Shown here: piece after piece, positions 1 through 12,916 of the stretch
Layout of the letters: each line of letters opens with the position of its first letter
Position numbering within the stretch: the first letter of the stretch is position 1
Source of the DNA: Linnemannia hyalina
Lineage: Eukaryota; Mortierellomycota; Mortierellomycetes; Mortierellales; Mortierellaceae
Assembly (NCBI GenBank): GCA_019671135.1
Contig: JAHRHY010000003.1
Location: 1,426,001-1,490,000, forward strand
Length of the DNA: 64,000 bases
Direction of reading: 5' to 3'
Notes under the pieces: model-generated
Database searches by the model: none
Told to the model about the DNA's origin: nothing
The model's input: the letters and a program-made list of their open reading frames with translations, nothing else
Made by a program: the position numbers and the translations under genes

Positions 1-518
1 ACCCCATGGCCCGTTCGAATTTGGAGGACATGTCGGGCGAGACTCGCTTCCTGCGCTTCATCCCTGAGACTGAGGAGAACAAGATTGTTGCGGCTGACAA
101 GGTCAAGAAGCACATCCTCTGCTCTGGTCAGGTCTACTACGCCCTTGTCAAGGCCCGTGAGCAGAACAAGATTGACGATGTTGCGATCTCGCGTGTCGAA
201 CAGTTGAACCCCTTCCCCTATGACCGTGTCAAGGAGCACACGGACAAGTACCCCAACGCCGAGATTGTCTGGTGCCAGGAGGAGCCGTTGAACATGGGAG
301 CCTGGGCCCATGTTGCCCCCCGTATCCGCACGTCGCTCAAGGAGACTGTCAACCACGCCAACAAGGAGGTCCGCTATGCTGGCCGTGAGCCTTCTGCGTC
401 TGTTGCCACGGGTAACAAGAAGGTCCACTTGGCTGAGGAGTATGCCTTCCTTGCCGAGGCCCTCACCGGTGAGGCCAGAAAGCCCTCTGATGTCGTCGGC
501 GGCGTCCCCGTTTTCTAA
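1..518 (+). CDS. KGD1: 2-oxoglutarate dehydrogenase E1, C-terminal fragment
   Basis: This is the last 171 codons of the thiamine-diphosphate E1 subunit of the mitochondrial 2-oxoglutarate dehydrogenase complex, which decarboxylates 2-oxoglutarate in the TCA cycle. The window opens inside the gene: the frame runs from base 3, so the ATG at 6 is internal and not a start. The recognisable C-terminal signature runs from PMARSNLEDMSG through VEQLNPFPYD and WCQEEPLNMGAW to the end PSDVVGGVPVF and a TAA at 516-518. The stretch from EQLNPFPYD to QEEPLNMGAW is typical of the C-terminal transketolase-like domain of this family. No intron is seen in the visible part. The family call is firm; the catalytic residues lie upstream of the window. 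Confidence 0.93.
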   Translation, partial: PMARSNLEDMSGETRFLRFIPETEENKIVAADKVKKHILCSGQVYYALVKAREQNKIDDVAISRVEQLNPFPYDRVKEHTDKYPNAEIVWCQEEPLNMGAWAHVAPRIRTSLKETVNHANKEVRYAGREPSASVATGNKKVHLAEEYAFLAEALTGEARKPSDVVGGVPVF

Positions 519-1616
519 AAGCAAGACACCCTTTCTTTGTTCATGATTATTTAGATTTTTTTCTTCTCTCCTCCGTCCATAAACATTCTCTTCTTTTTGC
601 CATCATAATATCCATGCCTCATACTTTCCAAGAAATCATGTCACTTTCCTGCCATTACCCCCAATTTACAGACAATGGTACTCCTCCTCTTTCATCTTTA
701 AGAATGATTGATGATCAGCAGAAGGTCGATCCCCATCCAGGCACCATCACAAGCCTCTTTGTCTCTGATAATTCTCCCGTAGCTCATAACTGATCACTGT
801 GTCAGACATTGCCGCTGAGGGATAAGAAAACAATTTTTGATTAAAAAACAAAAGAAGAGAGAGAAGAGAGCAGCAACAACCCCACTCTTCTTTTTCACCC
901 CTTTTATGAACCAATTCGACCTGTGTATTTGCAATGGTGATTCGTGACCCCCCCTGACTGGCTGGAAGGTGTAATATTACAATTACAGATTCTCGCTCTG
1001 ACTCTTCTTTTAGACCATTGTTGGTTGTGTTTTTATTTGTCTTTTTCGCATCCATCCACTCTTCCACCTCGCTCCTCACTCACTCACTCACTTATTCACT
1101 AATTCAATCGCCCCTTGCTTTTACTTTCACTTACCGCCTCATCCGTCGCACCCCTCACACTCCCGACAAACAACAACTTCACCTTACCGACACAACCTTC
1201 CCGCCTTGACGTGGCCTTTTTTTATCCTCCTGCGCCGGAAATCGATTCGTATGTGTCGAGAACATTAAAATAGCCTCGCAATCGCCACCTCGCTCTAGCC
1301 TTTTTTTACGTTCGCCTTGTCCCGCCTCTCCATCGTCACTGCCTCTACTGCCCAAACTTTCCTCTCCCTTTGCCATCGCAACAAAGCAGCGCCTCTTGTT
1401 TGGCAAACCACCACACCTTCAAATCACACCCGTCGCGCTGACCGATCGTTCGCACTTTTTCTTTTTTTTTTCATTGTACTGGTCCTCTCTCGTTCACTTT
1501 GCTAGAATCAATTCAGAGTTCAATCGATCGCGCCAAGGACAACAACGTTCATGAATATCCTCGCACCTCTCTTCAGCTCATAACTCGCGTCACCACACCA
1601 CCACATCTCGAAAGCC
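519..1616. other. intergenic region, pyrimidine-rich promoter
   Basis: The 3' flank of KGD1 is followed by the promoter and leader of the capping-enzyme-like gene. From about 1050 to 1500 the plus strand is strongly C/T-rich, with a TCACTCACTCACTCACTTATT tract near 1075-1095, as is usual upstream of genes in this window. I see no supported gene, tRNA or repeat family here. Confidence 0.6.
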
Positions 1617-4600
1617 ATGAGCATGACGCCACGCTCCACGACATCTCAAATGCCGTTCGAATTCGGCATGCCCATCGACCCAGGCTTTCACAAGGTGCTG
1701 CAGTCAAAGATCAGGACCCTTCTTCACTCAAAAGCAGAAGGGTAGGTGTGCTGGATATACGTACATGTTCTCTTCTTTTTGTTTAGTGGAAAATGGTGGC
1801 GTCGACAGGCAGGACACCAATCGGGACTTTGCGCCAGTCTGGATCCGTTCTACGCCAATACAGAGGCATCCAATGGCCGCTCTCCGCCAAACAACGTCAA
1901 AGTGAATGAGCTGCAGGATTCACCAGAACTCGGAGCACGCAACACCCGTCACCAGCACAAGGTCTCAACAGAGACTACTTGTAATGAACAAGTGGACGCA
2001 TGGCACCACGATATCCAACAGCTAGAAGAGTATGCCACAAAGGAGAAAAGAATCCATAACATTAGATCACCATGTCAGTGGCAGTTGGACAAGGACTTGG
2101 AATAAATGGAACAACGGATCTCTGCAAAGTCGTCCACCATCGCACACAAACATGTTGTTATTTTCAATGCATTGTTTTTGCCAAGCATGGAACTCGAAAG
2201 GAGTGGGAGCGGGAGCGGAAAAGGTGGTTGGGATGACCCCTGAACAATTTGCCACTTCTATTCAGCACAGGCTAACAGCATTGTTTCTCTTTGCCCTATT
2301 CATGTTTCTTGTGTTTTACGAACAGATTCCCTGGCTCGTATCCTGTCGATTTCGAACCATCTCACATGCAACAACTGGCCAGCGAGGAATACTTTGTCAC
2401 GGAAAAGCTCGCAAGTGTGCGGTGTATGTTGCTGAGCACAAACACCCCCAAAGGACCCGCCTGCTTTCTGGTATGATATTCGTATTCCAAGGACACACAC
2501 ACAAACACCCATCGCTCCACCAAAAACTACTGCAGCACAGGGGCTAACCAGAGGCACTCATGTTACACCTCTTTTTTGTTTACATCAATTATTGTTCAAT
2601 TAGATTGACCGACACAACGAAATTTCATTTGTCCCTCATCTCCTCCTCCCCCTCCGCGACAACCCAACGAAATATCAAAATGAAACTCTGCTGGACGGGG
2701 AAATGGTGACCGAGCACGATGGACACAAGGTATAATATCGAAAACTCATCAATCTCCATGCGTGAATGAACGTACATTACTGTCTACTTCAACAGCTGAC
2801 ATAACTTTTATATTTTGTCCGTTTGTGCGGCGTCATAGACAACACTTCGGTTTTTGGTGTTTGATCTTATGATCCTGAATGGAGTAGATATCACCCAAAG
2901 GTCATACAACTCACGGCTGGGTGTAAGTCAAATTGCCTATTGTTATGTGCAAAACATGCTGTCAAAGAATGATATGGTTCGTGTTGCTAATCTATTCTTG
3001 TATCGTTATCTGGGTATGCGTAGATGCTGGACCAGGATATTTTGGGTGTTCATGCCAGCAAGCCGAGCGATGTCAAAGCGAAAGAACCATTCACGTAAGA
3101 CGACGATTCAAAACATAGGTGTCGTGAGATGCAACTCACGCATAAACACTTATCCTGTTCTTCTAACGCTGGACTTTTTTCATATAGAATCGAACGTAAA
3201 ACAATGCAGAGGTCCTACGGTCTGAACATGATCCTTTCAGCAAGCAGGAAGCAAAAGCAGGGAGCTGAAGGTTTGATCTTTGTACCAGTCAAACAACCGT
3301 ACATCTCAGGAGCAAGCCCAAAGCTGTAAGAGATACAACAATGAACTCATGGATTCTTTCAACTGGACAGGATGTCAGTGCACCTATCTGACAACCATTG
3401 ACTTTTACTCACGAATCGTCGAATAGGCTCAAGTGGAAATCACACACGACGGCGCAATTTCAGATCAAGGTCACACTGAGCAAGGAGCGGAAACCATTAT
3501 ACTGCATCCATGTCAAGCAAGGTCCAAGCATCAAGTTCTACGACTATGTTACCCCAGATTCCGTACAGGCAACCGAGTAAGTATTTCAGTCCAATTCGTC
3601 GTCCACTCACTGACAATCATAACGACCTTGTACTAATCGCATTTGGATTTGATGAACATGTAGATGGCATACGACGTCCCCCGATGGAAAAATTGCTGAG
3701 TTTTGGTAAGTGTCAATCCACTCTCCTGGGATCGTTATGGTTTGCTTTTCAGAGTCGAATTGTCCACATGAACGCAAACTAATACGCTCCCATCTTTCGC
3801 TTGTAGGTGGGATGCACAATGGCAGACACAGATGTTTGAGAAGGGCTATGGACTAGAAACACGGACAGGCGGCTGGCGCTTCAATCGCATACGGGAAGAC
3901 AAAAAGGATGTTGACGAGGAGAATACCGTCTTGGCACTTGTTAAAAATTTGGAAACACTTGTCACAAAGGAGCAGGTATGTCACCTCGATGCTTGCTTTT
4001 CAAGGCCGATGGAGATATGTTGCAATTCATATCAAATCAGGCTATTAACAGCACCTTACTACTTTCTTTTTTTTTTGTTTCCTAGTTGGAAGCGAGTATC
4101 GATCATATTCGGAAACAATGGAAAGCAAGAGAAGCAGGAGCATCTTCCAATGGATCAAACGCGCATTCATCAGCTCCGAGTCAACGCCCTTCAATGCGCC
4201 CACTTTCGATCTCCAACAACGTCTCAAGGTAAACGAAAAATCGAATAGCGCGTGATTGCCTGTAAATATTTCAGGATTATCTTAACTAATCCCTACTGCG
4301 ATATTTCTTCGCGATTGCACATATTAGCCACCCCGACGGTCAAGCACCACTGCTCACTCCAGCTATCAGCTCGCACTACCTCCAATCCCCTTCAGTGGCA
4401 TCTCACTCCAGTTCACAGGGATATTTTTCCAGGAAAGATCGGGAGCGCAAAGCATCTATGGATGAGCATGGTTCATTGAGCTCACTTCCTACCAGCATCT
4501 CAGGAGCGTTTTCTCACCCATTGCCACCCAAGCCTCTACCATACCAACCGCGACAGTCATCGGTGGACCAATCTCAGCCGTGCTCTCCGAACCCACCTGG

Positions 4601-7600
4601 CGCAGGCGCCAAAAACTCGGATCAGGAACAACAAACCGCGAGCCCTTCTCCAGCCCCCTCTGCCTCAGTACAATCAGCACCGAACTCTGATGGAAAATCA
4701 ACTCCCCCAACATCTCAACCTGAAACTGCGACAGACGCAGCAACTCCCTCTGCTGCCTCAACGGCCACCGCTACAGCTACAACTCCTTCAACTGCGACTA
4801 CTGCCTCCTCCGTAACCACAACTTCAATTACGACAACGGCGATAACGGCATCCACCACTCCATCTGTGACAACCGCTCCAACAGTTGCAACCACTCCAGC
4901 TGCGGCAACTACTCCAGCTACAGCGGCTACACCGACTACAACAGTTTTTTCAACTGCCTCTGCAACCGTGACCACATCCCCAACGAACCTCGCGAGAAAT
5001 CCGCTCAAACTCTCTCAAGTGCAGGCCCACTTACAACCCATCAAGTCTTGGATGACTGTCGCGCCAGTTCCGAGAGCACCTCTGGGCGAAAAGACTGCGA
5101 AGCTGGGATCAGAACGACGGGACAGCAGGGATTCTTCAAGTTTGGACACGCCGCATCGGCAGGGACTATCGCCAAGGAAGAGTTCAGTCGTGTCGACGGA
5201 GGGAGCCAAGGATGCCGCCTCAGCAACGGCAAATGCATCGGCGAAATCACAGGAGTCAAAGGGCTCGACAAGCGTTAATTCAGCGGCTTCCAACACGTCG
5301 GCGTCATCCGCTCAGGATCGGCCGCCTCAAACACCACAGACACCGACCTCTGCGCAAACGCCCACGATTGCAGGAACTTCACGCTCTGGGGGAACGCCTT
5401 CGCTATCAGCGCCAGTGTCCTTTGCTCATCCCAACATCGCCTTGCCGAATATCGCCGTTGCAGTACCCAACACTGCATTGACCAACATTGCTTTGCCCAA
5501 TATTGCTTTACCAAGCACTCTACACCAAGTTACGGACGAAAATACGGTTCAGGACACTGAGACTGAGACGAAATCTACCACACAGGCAAGCGACACAGCA
5601 GGAGTAGCTCCCCCTATAACATCTCCGACTGTTAAGCCTATACGGAATCCATCCGTGTCAGATGTCAACTCCAGCAGACCCTCTCCTGTCTTGGGGAAAC
5701 GGACAGTCGCTTCGTCTTCATTGGCAGGGGATCGCCCAGATGACTCGCTTGCCCAACGTCGCAAGCTTTCTGACGCTATGCAACCGTCGCCAAAGTCAGA
5801 GGCTGTTATGGCTGGAATTGGTTCACTCAATCTTGCCTCGACACTTTCCCCCAAGTCCAACAACATGTCGTCGTTTCCTCTTGATGGAGCAGAACGTGGC
5901 TCGCCATTGCTATCGCCACTCGGTAGTCCAGGCGTCGGGGCAAAACCTGGTGACCACCAGCAGCCTTGGTCCCGCTCTCAACAAACATCTGGATCAAGGG
6001 CTCTTAAGGCCTCTAACTTGGCGCATGAGGTGCCGCCTTGTCGATCCCAAGGCCCTGTCGATCCAGATGATGTCGCTATGGCAGAGGTCAAGAATGAGGC
6101 GAATGAACCAGCATCTCACCCACTTGGAAGGTATAATGTCGCTGGGTTGAAGGAGGATGTGGAAATGGAGGACATTGCGCCCAAAATTGAAAAAGGACAC
6201 ATAGCCGAAAAGTCCCGCGGAGGACCGCTACCACAACGCGGACCGACAGCCGATAATTCAATGATGGAGACTTTCGCCAAGGCGGAATCTACGACTGCAT
6301 CAGTGAGGGCGCCTATTCCATCCCTCTACCCGCCTCCAACCCCGGCGTTTGTCATGGCAGCGCAGGGCACGTACAATATCTCTGAAGATCAGGAGAGGGC
6401 CAGGGCCATGGCCATGGCCAGAGCCGCTGCGTCTTCAAAGATCAACAGACAGCTTGAGTTGCAGACATTCAAGGATGAGAGGTTGTTGGAGGACATCGAG
6501 AAGTTCAAGGAGTCATCTAGAACAAAGAAGGAAAAGTCGACAAAGCAACGGACGCAGGAAGTGATCGAGCCCCCGACCCAGGACCGACGCGCGCAACCTG
6601 TTCGACAGATTAACCAGCAACAAGGCAGGCAGCCGAACCCAGATAGTCCGGCCTTGCGAGGCCAGAGTCAACTTGGCCAGCGAGTCGGGTCATCACCTCA
6701 GGAGCAGCAGCAACGCCTCGCTTATGCAACTCGACAGTCCCGATCTGGCCCTCGTGTGGATCCAGCGCAAACCCCTCCAGTCAACGTGAAATCTCAACAT
6801 CGACCAGAGCAGCAGCAGCCCGTGCCTATTGAGCAGATTGACCCGACAGGAGGACAGGTCTCCAAGGACCACGTTCACAGAGATCAGTTCCCAGGAGGAG
6901 GAGCCCGTCCCGACTCTAGAGAGCAGATGGATATGTTACACCCCGAGGATGCACCCCGCCAACACAGGAGGATCAATTCGATGGACAGTCGTTTCCAGCA
7001 ATCCCGGCCTGCAAGCCCTTCTCGATTCGATCCAGGTATTCTTCAACAGCAAGGCATCCCGGACGGTCGCTATGGCCAACCTCACAGTAAGCGTCTAGAT
7101 TTGGGCCAGCATGGAGATCCAAAACATCGTCGTTCCCATTCTGATGCTGGAACCTTTTATAAACCCATAGTCACCACCATCGTTGCGCCACAGGCTATTG
7201 GCCGGCAACAGCAAGGACCCTTGCCGACAGAGGTAGCTCCATCGCCTCAAGCCCCGCCTCTTGGCCAGCCCGGTGTTGAGTATCGACAGAATGGTCAATT
7301 CTCTCAAGGACAGCAGCGCCCATCGCCAACAGGAGTACGCCCGGAGATGGATGATTCGCGGATGAAGCACAGCAACAACAGTAGCAACGGCTCATCGTCT
7401 GTCAAGGAGGCTCCTCCAGTGAAGGAATCCAAAGCGCGACTCCAGTTCATCCTGAACGACGACCCAACCAGCCCAGAAGGAGACCACCATGATGACGATC
7501 CAATGGAGCTCCCCCGAAGTCCTGAGGCACCCGATTGGGGTCGAAGCAACCCAACGGCAGCGGAATCCGCCCAGCGAGCGCATGCGCACCATGGGGCTTA

Positions 7601-9476
7601 CCTCGACCAGCCTCACATGGCTAACGACTATTCTATGCGGGATCAACAGGAAGCGCAAATGGCACTTCGCGTGCCTCCTTCCATGATGGCGGCTAATCCG
7701 ACGCGTCGCCAGCCATCCAAGAAGCAGAAGCTGTCTCAGGACATGACTGGTCAGGACCCAGCGTTCAACGGCACTCCAGAAGAATACGAATATCACTTGC
7801 GGCAATCCCAGCAGCACCCTCAGACACGACCACCTCCCCATGTCTCGCAGCAAAGACCTCCTTTCCCAGGGGACAGATGGTCACAGCAAGGCCCGACTCA
7901 GCAACATCTGCCACCTCAACCAATGGCCATGCAAGGCCAGCCCCAGTCATCAGCGGGTCCGCCGCCAACTGGGGGGAGACGAGTGGGTGGCGAGGTTCCA
8001 GTCGTCGTACATCAACAACCCAGCCACCATTTCTCAGGACCCGATATGTCTCAGCATGGACCATCAATGGGCAGACCCCCTCACCCAGATCAATACGGCG
8101 CTCCTGGTCATGGAGGCATAATGGAAGGCCCTCGACCAAAGCCTGAACGACTTTCTCACTCGAGGCACTCGTCGGTTTCGAAAGCAGGACCAGGACAAGG
8201 ATCGGAACAGGTTCAGCCTCCGGGACCTGCTCACCCGAGTGCTCGGACCAAAGCAGGGCTACCACATGGTTCCAGTCCAGCGGTGGAACAATACCCACGT
8301 GGCTATCCTCAGCCTCCGCCTGGTGCAGTGCCTGGACAACCCCGGCCTCCCCCACCCTCGCAACATCAGCCTCCGTACCAGCCTTCCCCTCAACAGCAGC
8401 CACAAGCTAACCCAAGCATGGCTTCGAGAAAGAAGGCTGCAGCTGAGCAGTCAGGACCATACGGTCCGCCGCCTCCAGGTGGTGCTCCAGGCGGATATGA
8501 GCAGAGACAGAATACCCCTCAAACCGCCCATCCCCATCATCAGCAGCAGCAACAGCAACAGCAACAGCAGGCAATGCAGCATCATCACCAACAGCAACAG
8601 CAGCAGCAACTCCACCAGCAACAACTTCAACATCAGCATCTTCAGCATTCGCATGCAAGCCGTCATCAGGAACAGGATAATGTCCACGAAGAGCCTGCGC
8701 CAGGCCTGTATAAGCAATCGCAAGGAGGTTCACAGTTTCGAGCGAGCCAGCAGGATCTTGCTTCAAGCCACCCTGGCCAAGGCTATTATGAACAGGATCC
8801 CCAGTATGGCTCAAGTCGTTCGGCTGGATTCGGTTCTCAATCGCTCCATCCTTCATCCGCGCAGGAGCGGCAATCGGCGTCTCATGGATCACCATACCAT
8901 CCGTCTACAGGACCCCATGATCCATCCTACCGTCCTTACCCTGGAGGTGGATCTATGAGGGCGTCTGTGAGTGCTGAGCATCTTCAGAGCGAAGACCACA
9001 TGCGACCTGCAAATGCAGGACGAGGACCGATGTCTCACTTGACTCCCGAGCATGGATCGCAACAGGCAATGCCAGCGCAGCATGTCCCTCCATCGCATTC
9101 TCCTCATACTCAGCATCCTTCACAGCGACTGCATCCTTCTCACCCTCAGTATGGTGCACATCACCAGCAACAACAACAGCAGCAGCAACAGCAGCAGCAA
9201 CAACATCAGCAACAGCAGCAAGCACAACAGAATGACTATCGACACGGCCCTCCTCAGTTCTACCATTCGCAACAGGCAGCACCCCACCAACAGCCTCCTT
9301 CTCAGCAGAAAATGATGCATGATCAAGAACATCACCACGGAATGTATCCTCCACATCATAATGGTGGTCCTAAGGTCCCTTCTCCCCGACAAGGACAGCC
9401 CGGTGGACATCCTGCCGACCATGACCCCAACTACCGTTCCCAGGCTCCTCATGGACAAGGTGGACCGAATTGGTGA
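1617..9476 (+). CDS. mRNA guanylyltransferase-like protein with altered KxDG motif and very long disordered tail
   Basis: Eleven exons keep phase and give 2,113 aa: 1617-1741, 2326-2470, 2604-2729, 2839-2922, 3024-3094, 3188-3325, 3427-3576, 3664-3705, 3807-3975, 4086-4228, 4328-9476. Residues 43-370 follow the Ceg1/Pce1 mRNA capping guanylyltransferase layout: FPGSYPV, motif III with LLDGE (121-123) and LRFLVFDL, motif IV EGLIF (211-215), motif V LLKWK (230-234), and OB-fold motif VI RIREDK (321-326). Motif I reads K69-L-A-S-V-R where the family has KxDGxR, so the nucleotide-accepting Lys is kept but Asp and Gly are replaced. The usual NTVDF after motif V is also absent. Yeast Ceg1 is 459 aa; here the module continues into about 1,740 residues rich in Ser/Thr/Pro then Gln/His/Pro, with a charged helical stretch near 1100 and poly-Gln near 1805-1840 and 2010-2030. 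Intron 1 (584 nt) is unusually long. Capping activity is uncertain. Confidence 0.82.
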
Positions 9477-10291
9477 TACCCTCACTTTTTTTTTCCCCAC
9501 GCATTTGTCCCTCCATTACACCCCATCTTTTTTTTCTCTCTTCCATCTCTCTTTCATTTCTGTCAATCTGTTTGGCCCAGCACATACCCCACTCGACTGC
9601 TTTCCTCTCTTCTCCACCGTCTGTCATTTGTTTTCTGTGCGTGTGTGTCATTTAGCATGTATTTTTATGTCCTTCTCAAGTAAAGAAACGCGTATCATTT
9701 TTTAAGTACTTTGGGTCTAATGGATGGTCTAAATGGGAGTGTCTCTCCTCCCTTCATCACGAGATGGCTAGTTGCGTCTGGCATGATGTATCTATCCCAG
9801 TATCCCCAAGGAGAGGCTCGATAAGGGTTCATGTTTACAAGTAATTATGCAATCCTAAACCTTATTTTGTAGATTTGGGAGATTCTGATCGTCCAAGGAG
9901 GGAAAACAAGAGGGAGGGAAAGAGAGAGGACGCGCGATAGCCGACGGGTTGGTTGGATCATCCGATTCCAATCTGCACCTGCAAGATCCGTCCGTCGAAT
10001 AGCGATCTCTGCAGGATGAGAGAAGGTTTGTTAATATTACTATTATGCGCTTCTGCCGATCTACTTCTTTGTGGGTGCTGTTGACCTTGCCGTTGCCCTT
10101 TCTGTCCTTTCGCATTCTTACTTTGCACGCTTTTGCTCCAATTGGACTTTGTTCCTTAATAACTGTTCGATTGCTCACTACCGCCCTCACCACTCACTTG
10201 CTTGCACACTCCTTTTCTCTCTGTCGTTTCTCAATCATCCCCCCACCTGTTTCAATTTCTCCTTCTGCTCTCCTTATTTCTATTGCATCAA
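9477..10291. other. intergenic region
   Basis: This holds the 3' flank of the capping-enzyme-like gene, with T-rich pyrimidine sequence at 9480-9660, and the promoter of the next gene. No supported gene or repeat is seen. A frame open from 10202 reaches upstream of the chosen ATG at 10292, but it begins with TTG and its first 30 residues look like translated leader. Confidence 0.5.
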
Positions 10292-12182
10292 ATGCTTCTT
10301 CTAGTTCCCGCACAAAAGACCAACGAAGACGGTGGTACAACAACCAACAGCCAACAGTCCAGCTCATTCTCACCTTCACACTTTTCTTCAACCACCACAA
10401 CGACAACACATAACTCTGCCTCTTCCAACTCTGGACCGATTTCAACCTCGTCTGGACGAATACTCGTCGTCCTGCCCTCACATACCGACCTCACCTCAAA
10501 GCTGACCGTCTCCGATTCGTCAGTCCACACTACCAGCCTCTTACACCACTCGTTATCTTCACCTAATTCTGAACATGTCAATGACAGCAGGTATCACGAA
10601 CAGTTGATGGGATACAGTGGTCGGAGGAGGAGTCATGGCAACAACATCCACGGCGGTTTCTCTGGAATGGTGCGATCATCAGACCCAAAATTCGATGCAA
10701 CCACGGTGACAGAATACATCGATGGACAGCGGCAGCATCGTCGTCACTCTGTCCAAGCTGGTTCAATGGTACAATCGCCAGCCTTCTTTCACTCTCCTCC
10801 TTTCTCATCATCGACATCAACACCGTTTTCGTCCAGCTCTCCACTCTCGCAGCACTTCCCCTTTGTCGACTCGGCATTTACAGACAACCTTTCACAAAGA
10901 CGGCATTCGCATCTGGGTCTGTCTTTTGGCGGCAGTAGTGGTGGTGGTAGTGGGATGGACCCAGATACGATCGCACGTCTACGACACTCCAGCAACTGCC
11001 CCGCCGCCGCTTCCAGTCATACAAATCCACTATCAAGATCTCGACCTTCACGGCGCGCTTCAACTTTCACGACTCCTTCGCTCTCCTCCTCCTCCTCGTC
11101 GTCGTCCATCACATCAGCTCCGACAGCTTCGGCTTATATCCCAGCGACAAAGAACACCAAGATGGCGATGGGTTCAGCACGCCATGCTACAAGGTCATTT
11201 CGGGAGGCGTTCAAGAAATCGATGACGGTCCATTCGCCTCTGCTGACGTCAACTAGTTCTGGGATGGTTCTGGATCTTTCGCCAGGGCTTGACCCGAATA
11301 CCGTTAGCTCCAAGCTTCGAGGAGAAGGAGGTGGAGGTATTTCTGGCTTTGGTGGTGGCGATGCGACGGTAGATATGAGTAGGGTTGGTAGGGCAGAAGT
11401 CGGGTTAGCTCTTAGCGTTGACAGCAAACAACATCATCATCACCTACAGGCGTCGAGCAGCAGGAAGAGGTCGCAGGATGAGATGATGGAGGATCTAGAT
11501 CATGACGGTAATGTCGATGTTGGTGACGGTGGTGTCAACTCGGAACCGATGGACACTGCATCCGACAGCAGCAACTCGCGACCAGATTCACCCACGGCGT
11601 ATCACAAGCAACAGAAGAAGGGCGACAGTAGCAGTGGTCAAGGCTTTGACGCGACGGCGACCTCGAACGGACTATCGGCACTATTAGTTGTCGACGCGGA
11701 TTCACTCCCACCATCCAAGAAGAAGACAACTGTCTCACGGTCGCGGTCGTCGTCATCTCTGGCCACCACTTCCGTGTCGGGGCCTGTATCGGCGTCATCT
11801 TCTTCCTCCGTGTCTCAATCACAATCCCCGCGTGGATCCAGTAGCAGGTGTTCTTCTTCCTTCTCCTCCTCCTCCTCCTCCTCGTCCCCCGCGTTTGTGA
11901 TGCCTTCACCCTCACCCTCGTCGCCAGCGCCAGTCAAAGCACATCACAGAATGCGAGAAAACGATGAAGGGGTGGAGGGGGAAGAAGAGGACGATTATCA
12001 CATTCTGGATCAGAGGCGAGAACAACAGGATCCTCTAGACAGAGTCATCACGACGCAGGACATTTCTGCAATTACGGCATCGATGGGCGCTCTGACGCCG
12101 CTCGAAATCCAGAGGCGACTGTATGCTCATCAGGAGAAACAACAGAAGCTACGGAAACGCCGGCTACTCTTCCACCTCCACC

Positions 12183-12213
<31 letters not shown>

Positions 12214-12916
12214 GCAACAACAACAGCAACAACAACACTTTCTTCACCAACAGCAGCAGCAACAACAGCACCATTTTCCAAACTTTCACCCAATGCTGAC
12301 GGCGATAGGTGATTCGGGTCAAGTCCAGACACCGACAACTCGGCAGCAGTACCGTGGGATAGTTGCAGGAAACCATAATAGGACTGTCGATCCCACCAGT
12401 CGGAAGACATCGACTAGGACGATGGCTACTGGGAACATGACTAATCCATATCAGCAACAGCCATATCCTCCATATCTTTATACTCGCCATCCTCAGGGTC
12501 ATCCGACACAGTCTCATACTCAAGGTCCTCTACCGGTCCAACATCCTTCCCCTCTTTCAACTTCAGCGGCAGCAACGACTTCAGCATCCATGCCAAACCC
12601 TTTGCATCCTTATCATCCACAGCACCAACAACAACAACAACAACAACAACAGCAGCAGCTTCCGTCATGCTACTACCTCCCTCCAAGCGCGTTCAGGACC
12701 ATTTCGGCAGTGACCGCAGAAGAGCAATTGGAAGCCGAGCGGAAACGGAAGGAATTCCTCCACCTCGCCGCGAAAGCAACAACTATCGATGGAGAAGAAC
12801 AGACCAAGGAAAGGAAGGCAAATCAAGAATTGGAGGAAGAGAAGAAGAAGAAGGAAAAGGTGGAAGTGGAGGAAGGGGAAGAGTTCTTGATCTTTCCATA
12901 TCCAAGTCTTCCTTAA
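10292..12916 (+). CDS. Ser/Gln-rich disordered protein of unknown function
   Basis: This is a single-exon frame of 874 codons from the first in-frame ATG; the TAA is at 12914-12916. I do not recognise a family. The protein is mostly predicted disorder. It has Ser/Thr tracts near the N-terminus, several basic RRHS/RRAS-type patches that could be kinase or docking sites, long Ser runs near residues 500-550, and an acidic block (GVEGEEEDDYHI). A short helix-like element, LTPLEIQRRLYAHQEKQQKLRKRRLLF, cannot be matched but is the most structured part and leads directly into poly-Gln (12182-12270). A second poly-Gln lies at 12628-12660. The C-terminus is a charged Glu/Lys helix. The composition resembles transcriptional regulators, but that is inference only. 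Confidence 0.7.

Noticed and set aside
2032..2547. Independent 171-codon frame in intron 1 of the capping-enzyme-like gene
   Set aside because: It covers exon 2 in a wrong frame; only the frame giving FPGSYPVDF matches the family.
4715..5008. Val/Ala-rich frame on the minus strand
   Set aside because: Antisense of the Thr/Ala-rich repeats of the capping-enzyme-like tail, with no domain and no independent support.
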